A program made the translations under genes and the position numbers. A stretch of DNA of 64,000 nucleotides. It comes from Pseudomonadota bacterium (GTDB lineage Bacteria > Pseudomonadota > Gammaproteobacteria > Burkholderiales > Burkholderiaceae_C). The stretch lies in contig JAFEDY010000036.1 of the NCBI GenBank assembly GCA_018241405.1, positions 62,001 through 126,000 of the forward strand. The letters are read 5' to 3'. The number at the start of each line of letters is the position of its first letter. The first letter of the stretch is position 1. Below, in pieces: positions 1-8,485 of this stretch. The notes under the pieces were generated by a model. That model worked only from the letters and a program-made list of their open reading frames with translations. It was not told the DNA's origin and made no database searches.

Positions 1-718
1 TGACGGCCTGCTCGGCCCAGGCGGTGAAGCGCTTGACGGCGTCGGGCGCGCCGGCCACGGCAAAGCGGTAGGTGATGCGGCTGGCGGGCTGCACCAGGCC
101 GGTGGCGGGCAGATCCAACGCGTTGATCATGACGCGCGGCGCAAAGCTCATGAAGCCGGCGCCGCGGTCGGGCTCCAGCGTGATGATGCGCGTGATGCGC
201 AGCTGCGTGTCGCCCAGCAGCAGCGGGTCGCCCAGCTTGAGCGACAGGGTGTTGAGCAGCGGCGCATCCACCCAGGCCTGGCCGCGCGCGGGGATATCCT
301 GCGTGGGGCTTCCTGCGCGCTCGGCATCGTCGCTGACCTGCAGGCGGCCGCGCAGCGGGTAGCCCGGCTCCACGCTCTTGAGCGCCACCAGCCGGCTGGC
401 GCCGCCCTGTGCGTCGCTGGCACGCGCCATGGTGGGAAAGCCCAGCGTGGTCACGCTCGCCAGGCCCAGGGCGCGTGCGCGCTCCTGCACCGCCGCCGGC
501 GTGGGGTTGTCGCTGGCCACCACGGCGTCGCCGCCCAGCAGCTGCAGCGCGTCGCGCGCCAGCCCCCCGTGCAGCCGGTCGGCAAAAAAGCCCACCGAGG
601 TGAGCGCCGCCACGGCGAGCAGGACGGCCACCATGAGCAGGCGCAGCTCGCCCGCGCGCAGGTCACGCCACAGCGTGCGCCAGCCCAGTGCGATGAAGGA
701 AGCGGAAGGACTTGCCAT
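1..718 (-). CDS. FtsX-like ABC transporter permease (partial, C-terminus beyond window edge)
   Basis: The first 239 codons of a minus-strand frame run off the left edge. The product starts MASPSASFIALGWRTLWRDL and has one strong membrane segment at about residues 26-46 (LRLLMVAVLLAVAALTSVGFF). A long extracytoplasmic region follows, with a MacB-like periplasmic domain pattern (LLGGDAVVASDNP, PGYPLRG, WVDAPLL). This is the layout of large FtsX/YbbP-type permeases (COG3127 style) that work with an ATPase in export of lipoprotein or lipid-like substrates. The partner ATPase is not in the window. The ATG at 718 was chosen because it lies 9 bases after the fdhD stop and gives the expected arginine-rich cytoplasmic start before the first helix. 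Substrate unknown. Confidence 0.8.
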   Translation of the reverse strand, partial: MASPSASFIALGWRTLWRDLRAGELRLLMVAVLLAVAALTSVGFFADRLHGGLARDALQLLGGDAVVASDNPTPAAVQERARALGLASVTTLGFPTMARASDAQGGASRLVALKSVEPGYPLRGRLQVSDDAERAGSPTQDIPARGQAWVDAPLLNTLSLKLGDPLLLGDTQLRITRIITLEPDRGAGFMSFAPRVMINALDLPATGLVQPASRITYRFAVAGAPDAVKRFTAWAEQAV

Positions 719-727
719 GGCCGGCGA

Positions 728-1594
728 TCATGCCAGCCCGTGCTGCAGCACCAGGCGTTCGGCGCCGCTGTAGCACAAGAAGCGTTTGTTGGTCGCCCGG
801 CCTATGGCGCACAGGCCGAGCTGGCTGGCGACGGCATGGCCCATCTGCGTCATGCCGCTGCGCGAGACGACGATGGGCACGCCCATCTGGGCGGACTTGA
901 TGACCATCTCGCTCGTCAGGCGCCCCGTGGTGTAGAACACCTTGTCGCCGCCCTGCATGGCCGCGGCATCGGGCTGCATCCACATCCAGCCGGCGATGGT
1001 GTCGATGGCGTTGTGGCGCCCCACATCCTCCACGAAGACCAGCATGCGCGGCCCCTGGAACAGCGCGCAGCCATGCACCGAGCCCGCGGACTTGTAGGTG
1101 GACTCCTGCAGCCGGATGGCGTTGACGATGGCGTAGAGATCGGCCTGCGTGAGCCGTGCGGGCGCCAGCTTGATGTCGGCCACCTCGTCCATCAGGCGGC
1201 CGAACACGCTGCCCTGGCCGCAGCCGGTGGTGACCACCTTGCGCGCCGTGCGCTCTGCGATGCGCGCAATGCCGCGGCGCGTGCGCACGGCGGCGGCGCC
1301 CACCTCCCAGTCCACGGTGATGGACGCGATCTCATCGACCGCATCCACCAGCCGCTGGTTGCGCAGATAGCCCAGCACCAGCAGCTCGGGGTGGGCGCCC
1401 AGCGTCATCAGCGTGACCAGCTCGCGCCGGTCCACGTACACGGTCAGCGGGCGCTCGGCGGGGATGTGCAGTTCCTCCGGCTCGCCGCGCTCGTTGACGG
1501 CCTGCACCGCGTGGGTCAGCGCCGCCGCAGCCTGCGTGAGGCGCGGCAGGAGGGCTGCGGCGGGTGGGGTCTGGCGTTCGGGCGCGTGCATCAT
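728..1594 (-). CDS. fdhD: Formate dehydrogenase sulfur-carrier protein FdhD (FdsC)
   Basis: A 288-residue protein of the FdhD family. The family carries sulfur from a cysteine desulfurase to the bis-MGD cofactor of formate dehydrogenase, which the enzyme needs for activity. Family marks include PLTVYVDRREL (about 49-59), the glycine-rich TTGCGQGS around Cys125, and the C-terminal VSRSGMTQMG / GRATNKRFLCYSG region. Only the first Cys of the CxxC loop seen in E. coli FdhD is present (C-G-Q-G here), as I recall for Fds-type operons. It lies 53 bases after the catalytic-subunit gene on the same strand, so it is probably the last gene of the operon. A second ATG one codon in (1591) is an equally good start. 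Confidence 0.93.
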   Translation of the reverse strand: MMHAPERQTPPAAALLPRLTQAAAALTHAVQAVNERGEPEELHIPAERPLTVYVDRRELVTLMTLGAHPELLVLGYLRNQRLVDAVDEIASITVDWEVGAAAVRTRRGIARIAERTARKVVTTGCGQGSVFGRLMDEVADIKLAPARLTQADLYAIVNAIRLQESTYKSAGSVHGCALFQGPRMLVFVEDVGRHNAIDTIAGWMWMQPDAAAMQGGDKVFYTTGRLTSEMVIKSAQMGVPIVVSRSGMTQMGHAVASQLGLCAIGRATNKRFLCYSGAERLVLQHGLA

Positions 1595-1647
1595 GGGTAC
1601 AGCCTACATGCAAGCACGCCTCTGCGCTGCGCGCCTGGCATTCGCGG

Positions 1648-4452
1648 CTACGCCGAGGCGGGTTCGCCCTCGCCAACGCCCTGCACCGCCACGGCGCAAT
1701 ACTTGAACTCGGGGATCTTGCCGAACGGGTCCAGCGCCGCGTTGGTCAGCAGGTTGGCCGCCGCCTCCACGTAGGCGAAGGGCATGAACACCGCGCCGCA
1801 CGGCGTGCCGTCGTCGCGGCGCACGCGCACCTGCACCGCGCCGCGGCGCGAGCGTATCGCCGCCCAATCCCCCGGCGCCAGGCCCAGGCGCGCGAGCTCG
1901 TCGCCATGCAGCGAGGCCGTGGCGACCGGCTCTATGGCGTCGAGCACGGCCGAGCGCCGCGTCATGCTGCCTGTGTGCCAGTGCTCCAGCTGGCGGCCCG
2001 TGATGAGCACCAGCGGGTAGTCGGCGTCGGGGCGCTCGTCGGCCGGGATGATGTCGGCCGGCACCAGCGTGACGCGGCCCGTGGGCGTGGGAAAGCGCTC
2101 CGTGAACACGATGGGCTGGCCCGGGTCGTCCTCGGACAGGCAGGGGTAGGTCACGCTGGATTCACGCGCCAGCCGCTCCCAGCCGATGCCCGCGATGGCG
2201 CCGGCCATGGCCTGGCGCATTTCCTCGTACACCGCGGCCACGCCGGCTTCCTCGCCCTCGTAGGACCAATCGAGGCCCATGCCGCGGGCCATCTGCTGCA
2301 CGATCCACAGGTCGGGCCGCGCGTCGCCCGGCGGGCTCAAGGCGCGCCGGCCCAGCTGCACCATGCGGTCGGTGTTGCTCACGCTGCCGGTCTTCTCGGG
2401 CCAGCTGCTGGCGGGCAGGATCACGTCGGCCAGCCAGGCGGTCTCGGTCAGGAAGATGTCCTGCACCACCAGGTGCGACAGGCTGGCCAGCGCCTGGCGC
2501 GCATGGTTCAGGTCGGGGTCGCTCATGGCCGGGTTCTCGCCCATGATGTACATGCCGCGCACCTTGTGCGGGTCGGCGTCGTCGGCCAGGGCCTTGTGCA
2601 TGATCTCGACCACGGTGTAGCCGGGCTGGTCATCGAGCGGCAGGCCCCAGAAGCTCTCGAACCACGCGTGCGCCTCGGGGCTGTCCACGCGCTGGTAGTT
2701 GGGGAACATCATGGGGATCAGGCCCGCGTCGCTCGCGCCCTGAACGTTGTTCTGGCCGCGCAGCGGGTGCAGGCCGGTGCCGGGCTTGCCGATCTGGCCG
2801 GTGACGGTGGCAAGGGCTATCAGGCAGCGCGCGTTGTCGGTGCCGTGGATATGCTGGCTCACGCCCATGCCCCAGAGGATCATCGCCCCTTTAGCCTTGG
2901 CGAAGGCGCGCGCCACCTCGCGCAGCGTGGCGGCGGGTATGCCGCAGATGGGCGCCATGGCCTCGGGGCTGTAGGCGCGTACGTTCTCGCGCAGAGCCTC
3001 GTAGTTGAGGGCGCGCTCGCGGATGAAGTCTTCATCGGCCAGGCCCTCTTCGATCACCGTATGGATCAGCGCATTCAGCATGGCCACGTCGGTGTCGGGG
3101 CGGAACTGCAGCACGCGCCAGGCGTGGCGGCCGATGTCGGTCACGCGCGGGTCGGCCAGCACTATCCTGGCGCCCTGCCGGGCGGCGTTCTTCATCCAGG
3201 TGGCGGCCACGGGGTGGTTGGTCGTGGGGTTGGAGCCGATCACCAGGATGAGCTCGGCATGCGCCACGTCGCTCACCGGGTTGCTCACCGCGCCCGAGCC
3301 CACGCCCTCGAGCAGCGCGGCCACGCTGGAGGCATGGCACAGGCGCGTGCAATGGTCCACGTTGTTGCTGCCGAAACCCGTGCGCACGAGCTTCTGGAAC
3401 AAATAGGCCTCCTCGTTGCTGCCCTTGGCCGAGCCGAAGCCTGCGAGCGCCTTGGGGCCATGGGTGTCGCGCAGCTGGCGCAGGCCGCCCGCGGCCAGCT
3501 GCAGCGCCTCGTCCCAGCTGGCCTCGCGGAACACCTCGCGCCAGTCATCGGGCCGCACCTCGCCCCGCCAGTCCTTCGGCATGCCCGGCTTGCGCACCAG
3601 CGGCATGGCCAGGCGCTGCGGGTGGTGCGCGTAGTCGAAGCCGAAGCGCCCCTTGACGCACAGGCGGCCGCGGTTGGCCGGGCCGTCGCGGCCTTCCACG
3701 CTGATGATTTTTTCATCGCGCACGTTGTAGGTGACCAAGCAGCCCACGCCGCAAAACGGGCACACCGAATCCACCTTGCGATCCACCTTCTGCGGGCCAA
3801 TATGCGTCTTGGCGCTCAGGGCGCCCGTGGGGCAGGCCTGCACGCATTCGCCGCAGGCCACGCAGGTGCTCTGGCCCATGGGGTCGCCCAAGTCGAAGAC
3901 GATTTTTGACCCCGCGCCGCGCAGCGCGTAGCCGATCACGTCGTTGACTTGGCTTTCGCGGCAGGCACGCACGCAGCGCGTGCACTGGATACAGGCGTCC
4001 AGGTTGACGGCCATGGCCGGGTGGCTCATGTCGGGCGCGGGCTGCTCGCGGCGCAGCGCGGCCAGGGCCGGACGCACGGCCACGCCCAGCGCATCGGCCC
4101 AGGTGCTGAGTTCGCCATGCGGGCGCGCGGGGTCGTCCTGCAGCCACTTGTAGCCCTGCTCGGGCAGGTCGGACAGCAGCATCTCGACCACCATCTGCTG
4201 GCTCTTGCGCGCGCGCGGGCTGTGGGCCTCTACCCGCATGCCGGGCGTGGGCGCGCGGCAGCAGCTGGGGGCCAGGGTGCGTTCGCCGGCAATCTCGACC
4301 ACGCAGGCGCGGCAGTTGCCGTCGGGGCGCAGGCCGTCGGTGTGGCACAGGTGGGGAATCTCGACACCATGGCGGCGCGCGGCCTGCCAGATGGTTTCGC
4401 CCGGCTCGGCCTGCAGGGCCTGGCCGTCAAGCTCGAACGGTATGGTATTCAT
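1648..4452 (-). CDS. fdsA: NAD-dependent formate dehydrogenase, molybdenum catalytic (alpha) subunit
   Basis: A 934-residue cytoplasmic subunit that oxidises formate to CO2 at a molybdenum bis-MGD centre. Residues 1-80 are a 2Fe-2S ferredoxin domain (Cys36, 47, 50 and 64 or 65). Two 4Fe-4S sites follow (Cys154/157/160/164 and Cys197/200/203/207), then the 4Fe-4S site of the molybdopterin domain (CPFCGVGC at 231-238 plus Cys265). The Mo-ligand position reads RLCHASS with Cys372, so this is the cysteine form, not a selenoprotein. The C-terminal molydopterin-dinucleotide-binding domain is complete. The ATG at 4452 overlaps the stop of the upstream diaphorase gene by ATGA, indicating translational coupling. 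A much longer in-frame opening exists upstream but runs antisense-free through that gene in another frame and is not the start. Confidence 0.96.
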   Translation of the reverse strand: MNTIPFELDGQALQAEPGETIWQAARRHGVEIPHLCHTDGLRPDGNCRACVVEIAGERTLAPSCCRAPTPGMRVEAHSPRARKSQQMVVEMLLSDLPEQGYKWLQDDPARPHGELSTWADALGVAVRPALAALRREQPAPDMSHPAMAVNLDACIQCTRCVRACRESQVNDVIGYALRGAGSKIVFDLGDPMGQSTCVACGECVQACPTGALSAKTHIGPQKVDRKVDSVCPFCGVGCLVTYNVRDEKIISVEGRDGPANRGRLCVKGRFGFDYAHHPQRLAMPLVRKPGMPKDWRGEVRPDDWREVFREASWDEALQLAAGGLRQLRDTHGPKALAGFGSAKGSNEEAYLFQKLVRTGFGSNNVDHCTRLCHASSVAALLEGVGSGAVSNPVSDVAHAELILVIGSNPTTNHPVAATWMKNAARQGARIVLADPRVTDIGRHAWRVLQFRPDTDVAMLNALIHTVIEEGLADEDFIRERALNYEALRENVRAYSPEAMAPICGIPAATLREVARAFAKAKGAMILWGMGVSQHIHGTDNARCLIALATVTGQIGKPGTGLHPLRGQNNVQGASDAGLIPMMFPNYQRVDSPEAHAWFESFWGLPLDDQPGYTVVEIMHKALADDADPHKVRGMYIMGENPAMSDPDLNHARQALASLSHLVVQDIFLTETAWLADVILPASSWPEKTGSVSNTDRMVQLGRRALSPPGDARPDLWIVQQMARGMGLDWSYEGEEAGVAAVYEEMRQAMAGAIAGIGWERLARESSVTYPCLSEDDPGQPIVFTERFPTPTGRVTLVPADIIPADERPDADYPLVLITGRQLEHWHTGSMTRRSAVLDAIEPVATASLHGDELARLGLAPGDWAAIRSRRGAVQVRVRRDDGTPCGAVFMPFAYVEAAANLLTNAALDPFGKIPEFKYCAVAVQGVGEGEPASA

Positions 4453-6377
4453 GGCCTGGCCTCCCCGGGGTTGGCGGGTGGCATGCGTTCGGTGCGCACG
4501 CCGCCGCGCGGCAGCGGCAGGTCTCCGGGCCAGGGGCCCTGGCCCACCTCGTGCGCAAAGTACTTGTGCATGCAGCGTATGGGGTTGGGCGCGGCCTGGC
4601 CCAGGCCGCAGATGGAGGCGTCGGCCATCACCAGGGCCAGGTCGTCCAGCGTTTCCTCGTCCCACACGGGTGCCTGCATCAGGCGCGCGGCCTTGTCCGT
4701 GCCCACGCGGCAGGGCGTGCACTGGCCGCAGCTTTCGTGCGCAAAGAAGCGCATCACGTTCAGCGCCACGTCCCGCGCCCTGTCCTGCTGGCTCAGCACG
4801 ATGATGGCCGCCGAGCCTATGAAGCAGCCATGGGGCTGCAGCGTGTCGAAGTCCAGCGGCACATCGGCCAGGCTGGCCGGCAGGATGCCGCCCGAGGCGC
4901 CGCCCGGCAGGTAGGCGTAGAGCGTGTGGCCCTCGGCCATGCCGCCGCAGTATTCGGCTATCAGCTCGCGCAGCGTGATGCCCGCGGGCGCGAGTTTGAC
5001 GCCGGGTTCCCGCACGCGCCCGCTGACGCTGAAACTGCGCAGGCCTTTGCGCCCATGGCGGCCAAAGCCCGCGAACCACTGCGGGCCCTGCTGCACGATG
5101 TCGCGCACCCAGTACAGGGTCTCGAAGTTGTGCTCCAGCGTGGGCCGGCCAAACAGCCCCACCTGGGCGATGTAGGGCGGGCGCATGCGCGGCTCGCCGC
5201 GCTTGCCCTCTATGCTCTCTAGCATCGCCGACTCCTCGCCGCAGATGTAGGCGCCCGCGCCGCGCCGCAGCTCGATGCGCGGCAGCACGCAGGGCGGATC
5301 GGCCTGCAGTTCGTCCAGCGCCTGCTGCAGGATGGCGCGGCAGCCGTGGTATTCGTCGCGCAGGTAGAGGTAGCAGGCCTCGGTGCCCACGACCTGGGCG
5401 GCGATCAGCAGGCCTTCCAGGAAGCGGTGCGGGTCGCGCTCCAGGTAGGTCCGGTCCTTGAAGGTGCCGGGCTCGCCCTCGTCGATGTTCACCGCCATGA
5501 GCCGCGGGGCGCCCTGCTCGCGCACGATGCGCCACTTGCGCCCCGCCGGAAAACCCGCGCCCCCTAAGCCGCGCAGGCCCGAGTCCTCCATGGCGGCGAG
5601 CACGGCGTCGCACGGCACTAGGCCCTGGGAGATGTCGGCCGCCAGCTTGTACCCGCCGCGCGCCCGGTAGGCGGTCAGGCCCACCCAGGCGGGCGCCACG
5701 CCCTCGTCACCGCGCGTGATGGCGGATTCCGGCATTGCTTCAAAAATAGTAGCTGCTGGCGCTTGCGGGTGAAGCGCTAGAGCCCTGCTTGGTATCAAAT
5801 CCACCTGCGCCAGCAACGCATCCACCGTGGCGCGCGGCACGGGGCACTGGTGCAGCACGGCCACCGGCGCCTGCTCACAGCGGCCCACGCAGGGCGCGGC
5901 CTGCACGCGCACGTCGCCATGGCCCGCGGCGCGCAGGCGCTCGGGCAGCGCGGCCAGTAACTCGCTGGCGCCGGCCATGCAGCAGGACGGGCCGTCGCAC
6001 ACGCGCAGCACCAGGCGCGGGGCCTCGGCGCCGCCGTGCAGGATCTCGAAGTGGTGGTAGAAGCTCGCCACCTCGTAGACCTCGGCCATGGGCAGGTTCA
6101 TGAGGCGCGCCAGCGCCACCAGGTGGCGCTCGTGCAGGCCGCCATGGGCATCGTTGATAAGGTGCAGGTACTCGATCAGCAAGTCACGCACATGGCCCTC
6201 GGGCGGGCGCGGGCCTATCAGGGCCTGCACCTGCTCCAGGGCGTCGGTCTCGGGCTGGCGGCCCTTCAGCTGGGCCTTACGGCGTATGCGCTCGCGCAGC
6301 TCATCCGGCATGGCCAAGGGCCGGGCGGGGGATTCGTTTGGGGAATTCATGGGGCCGGATTCATCCAGGGGAAGCAT
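4449..6377 (-). CDS. fdsB: NAD-dependent formate dehydrogenase, fused gamma-beta (NuoE-NuoF-like) diaphorase subunit
   Basis: A 642-residue fusion of the two diaphorase subunits that pass electrons from FdsA to NAD+. Residues about 25-190 are a NuoE/FdsG-like thioredoxin-fold 2Fe-2S domain (Cys127, Cys132 or 133, Cys163, Cys167). Residues about 225-630 are NuoF/FdsB-like: the NADH/FMN site SGLRGLGGAGFPAGRKW at 266-282, YICGEESA near 378, and 4Fe-4S ligands in CGQCTPC (550-556) plus Cys590. In many Fds operons these are separate genes. The linker at residues about 193-213 is encoded by a copy of the dispersed repeat found elsewhere in this window. A second start (ATG at 6350, MNSPNESP) is possible. 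No fdsD homologue follows. Confidence 0.94.
   Translation of the reverse strand: MLPLDESGPMNSPNESPARPLAMPDELRERIRRKAQLKGRQPETDALEQVQALIGPRPPEGHVRDLLIEYLHLINDAHGGLHERHLVALARLMNLPMAEVYEVASFYHHFEILHGGAEAPRLVLRVCDGPSCCMAGASELLAALPERLRAAGHGDVRVQAAPCVGRCEQAPVAVLHQCPVPRATVDALLAQVDLIPSRALALHPQAPAATIFEAMPESAITRGDEGVAPAWVGLTAYRARGGYKLAADISQGLVPCDAVLAAMEDSGLRGLGGAGFPAGRKWRIVREQGAPRLMAVNIDEGEPGTFKDRTYLERDPHRFLEGLLIAAQVVGTEACYLYLRDEYHGCRAILQQALDELQADPPCVLPRIELRRGAGAYICGEESAMLESIEGKRGEPRMRPPYIAQVGLFGRPTLEHNFETLYWVRDIVQQGPQWFAGFGRHGRKGLRSFSVSGRVREPGVKLAPAGITLRELIAEYCGGMAEGHTLYAYLPGGASGGILPASLADVPLDFDTLQPHGCFIGSAAIIVLSQQDRARDVALNVMRFFAHESCGQCTPCRVGTDKAARLMQAPVWDEETLDDLALVMADASICGLGQAAPNPIRCMHKYFAHEVGQGPWPGDLPLPRGGVRTERMPPANPGEARP
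5739..5800. repeat. Dispersed palindromic repeat, coding copy inside fdsB
   Basis: This copy carries the family marks TAGCTGCTGGCGCTTG and AAGCGCTAGAG followed by a T-rich end (read on the plus strand). It matches the intergenic copies near 31757, 45671, 48165 and 51352. Here it lies wholly inside the fdsB reading frame without a stop and encodes the inter-domain linker (LIPSRALALHPQAPAATIFE). Confidence 0.85.
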
Positions 6378-6433
6378 GGGGCGCAGGCAGTGTGCGCGCC
6401 ACCCCGGCCGGCGTCAATGCGCGCCGCCGCGCC

Positions 6434-7417
6434 CTACTGCATGCAGATGACGGCGCGGCCGCGCACCTGCCCGGCCAATGTCCTGTCGAGCCAGGCAGGC
6501 AATTCGTCGAGCCCGATCTCGTTGCGCACGAGCTCAAGATGGCAGGAGCGCGCGACGGCGGCGATGCGCTTCCAGACGGTTTCCCGCAGCGGCATCAGGC
6601 TGTTGCCATTGATGCCCAGCAGCTTTACCCCTCTGAGGATAAAGGGCAGCACGGTGGTGTCGAGCTGCATGCCTCCAGCGTTGCCGAATGCGGCAATCAC
6701 GCCTTCGGGCAGCATAGTCCGGGTGAGCCAGGCCAGCGTCTCGCCGCCCACCGAGTCGACCGCGCCGGCCCACTGCGCCTTGAGCAGGGGCTTGGGGCGC
6801 TCGCCGAAGGCCTGCCGCCCGATCACCGCATGGGCCCCCAGGCCGCGCAGGTAGGCGGACTCCTGGGCCTTCCCGCTCATGGCGGTGACTTCGTAGCCGC
6901 TGGCGCTGAGCATGGCGATGGCAAGGCTGCCTGCGCCGCCGGTCGCGCCGGTCACGATCACCGGGCCCATCAGCGGCGCGAGGCCATTGAGCTCCATGCA
7001 GTACTGCGACAGCGCCGCGGTGTAGCCGGCCACGCCGAAGGTGGCGGCATCCTTGAGGTCCAGGCCATCGGGCAGCGCGAGCACATGGTCCGCCTGCACG
7101 CGCGCATAGTGCGCATGCCCCCCATCGGTCTGCACGCCAATGCCGTAGCCGTGCACGATGACCTCATCGCCCGGCGTCCAGCGCGGATCACAGGACTGCT
7201 CCACCACGCCGGTCAGGTCGATGCCTCCGATGCGCGGAAAACCTTGGACGATGCCGTTCAGCCCCTTGGACGCCAGCGCGTCCTTGTAGTTGATGCTGGA
7301 ATAGCAGACCTTGATCAGGACCTGGCCTTCGCTCAGATCCTCGATGCGCAGGTCTTCCAGCCGGCCTTGGGCCCCTTCTGCGGCTGCATGCAGCCTGAAG
7401 GCGCGAAATGTGTTCAT
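6434..7417 (-). CDS. YhdH/AcuI-type quinone oxidoreductase family (putative acrylyl-CoA reductase)
   Basis: A 327-residue zinc-free medium-chain reductase. SSINYKDALASKG near residue 45, the IGGIDLTGVV strand and the nucleotide-binding glycine motif VTGATGGAGS are close to E. coli YhdH/AcuI, which reduces acrylyl-CoA to propionyl-CoA with NADPH. It starts at ATG 7417, only two bases after the stop of the Bug receptor gene, with GGAG well spaced inside that gene's end. The two are therefore one transcriptional unit. In this neighbourhood of acyl-CoA enzymes it probably reduces the double bond of a short enoyl-CoA. The exact substrate cannot be read from sequence. Confidence 0.85.
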   Translation of the reverse strand: MNTFRAFRLHAAAEGAQGRLEDLRIEDLSEGQVLIKVCYSSINYKDALASKGLNGIVQGFPRIGGIDLTGVVEQSCDPRWTPGDEVIVHGYGIGVQTDGGHAHYARVQADHVLALPDGLDLKDAATFGVAGYTAALSQYCMELNGLAPLMGPVIVTGATGGAGSLAIAMLSASGYEVTAMSGKAQESAYLRGLGAHAVIGRQAFGERPKPLLKAQWAGAVDSVGGETLAWLTRTMLPEGVIAAFGNAGGMQLDTTVLPFILRGVKLLGINGNSLMPLRETVWKRIAAVARSCHLELVRNEIGLDELPAWLDRTLAGQVRGRAVICMQ

Positions 7418-7419
7418 GT

Positions 7420-8385
7420 TCACTCCGGCTGGATGCCCGCGGCCTTCACCACCTCGCTCCACTTCTTGGTCTCGGACTGGATGTGGGCGCTGAACTCGGC
7501 AGGCGTGCTGCCAACGCCCTCGATGCCGAGTTGCGCAAAGCGCGCCTGCACGTCGGGCTCCTTCACGATGGCGACGATTTCCTTGTTGAGCCTGTCGACA
7601 ATAGATGCAGGCGTGCCCGCGGGTGCCAGCACGCCCCACCAGGAATACGCGACCACGGGGATGCCGAGCTCCTGCAGCGTGGGGACATCCGGCGTGAGCG
7701 TGGAGCGCTCCGGCAAGGCCACGGCAATCGGCTTGACCTTGCCCGCTGCGACCTGGGCCGCAAAGGGCGGCAGGTTGTCGAACGCAAATGCGGTCTGGCC
7801 GCTGGCCACCGCGATCACCGACTCTGAACTGCCCTTGTAGGGAATGTGGGTCATGTCTGCCTTGGTCTGCGCGTGGAAGAGCTCGCCCGCCAGGTTGGGA
7901 ATGCTGCCAATGCCCGCCGAAGCCCAGGAGAGGCCGCCGTTGGTCGTCTTTGACAGGCCAACGATGTCCTTCGCGCTCTTGATGGGGGAGTTCGGCGTCA
8001 CGAACAGGTACACCGGCACCTTGGTCACCAGCGAGACCGGCGCAAGATCCTTGCCTGCGTCATAAGGCAGCTTCTTGAACAGCGGCACATTGGTGGCGAG
8101 ATTGGCAGTGCCCATGAGCAGCGTGTAGCCGTCGGGCGCGGCCTTCGCCACCACGGTGGTGCCCGCCTGGGTGGCGGCGCCGGCCTTGTTTTCCACGATG
8201 AAGGACTGGCCCAGGCGTTTGCCGAGCTTTTGCGCAACCAGGCGCGCTACGATGTCCGTGCCGCCGCCGGCTGCATAGGGAACGATCAGGCGCACGGGCT
8301 TGGTGGGATAGTCGTTGGCCATGACCGGCAGGCTGGTCAATGCCACGATGGCGGCCAAGGCGGAACGGCGGTGCGAAAGGTACAT
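7420..8385 (-). CDS. Bug/TctC-family periplasmic solute-binding receptor
   Basis: A 321-residue exported protein. An N-terminal signal peptide (RRSALAAIVALTSLPVMA) is followed by the Bug hallmark YPTKPVRLIVPYAAGGGTD and the second lobe motif PDGYTLLMGT. Bug proteins bind small carboxylates and related organic acids. Most in this family are orphans without TctAB membrane subunits, as here. It is divergent from the first iclR gene across a 100-bp region that holds a GTTTCGG motif. The start at 8385 was chosen because it gives a clean signal peptide; 19 extra in-frame codons upstream look non-coding. Confidence 0.92.
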   Translation of the reverse strand: MYLSHRRSALAAIVALTSLPVMANDYPTKPVRLIVPYAAGGGTDIVARLVAQKLGKRLGQSFIVENKAGAATQAGTTVVAKAAPDGYTLLMGTANLATNVPLFKKLPYDAGKDLAPVSLVTKVPVYLFVTPNSPIKSAKDIVGLSKTTNGGLSWASAGIGSIPNLAGELFHAQTKADMTHIPYKGSSESVIAVASGQTAFAFDNLPPFAAQVAAGKVKPIAVALPERSTLTPDVPTLQELGIPVVAYSWWGVLAPAGTPASIVDRLNKEIVAIVKEPDVQARFAQLGIEGVGSTPAEFSAHIQSETKKWSEVVKAAGIQPE

Positions 8386-8444
8386 GGATGTCTCCGTTGT
8401 GTGATGGAGAAATGATCTTCGATAGGCCTGGTTCCGTGGCACAA

Positions 8445-8459
8445 GGTTTCGGCATATTA
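8445..8459. promoter_or_regulatory. Putative IclR operator half-site
   Basis: GGTTTCGGCATATTA lies between the divergent Bug receptor (start 8385) and iclR-1 (start 8486). It closely matches two sites (GTTTCGGTATGTGA and GTTTCGGTATATGA) at the other divergent promoter of the cluster. Function as an operator is inferred. Confidence 0.45.
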
Positions 8460-8485
8460 CTCAGCAGCATGTCGGGAGGGCTCTC

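Noticed and set aside
3330..3400. Selenocysteine at the molybdenum ligand of the formate dehydrogenase
   Set aside because: The codon reads Cys (RLCHASS) and there is no in-frame TGA in the gene.
1564..3909. Very long open frame antisense to the formate dehydrogenase catalytic gene, and similar ones antisense at 11398-14553, 31822-34416, 48976-51348, 54743-57163 and 61235-63121
   Set aside because: In this high-GC DNA, antisense frames stay open by codon bias. Their products are rich in His, Arg, Gly and Ala, have no family motifs, and lie fully opposite clearly recognised genes.
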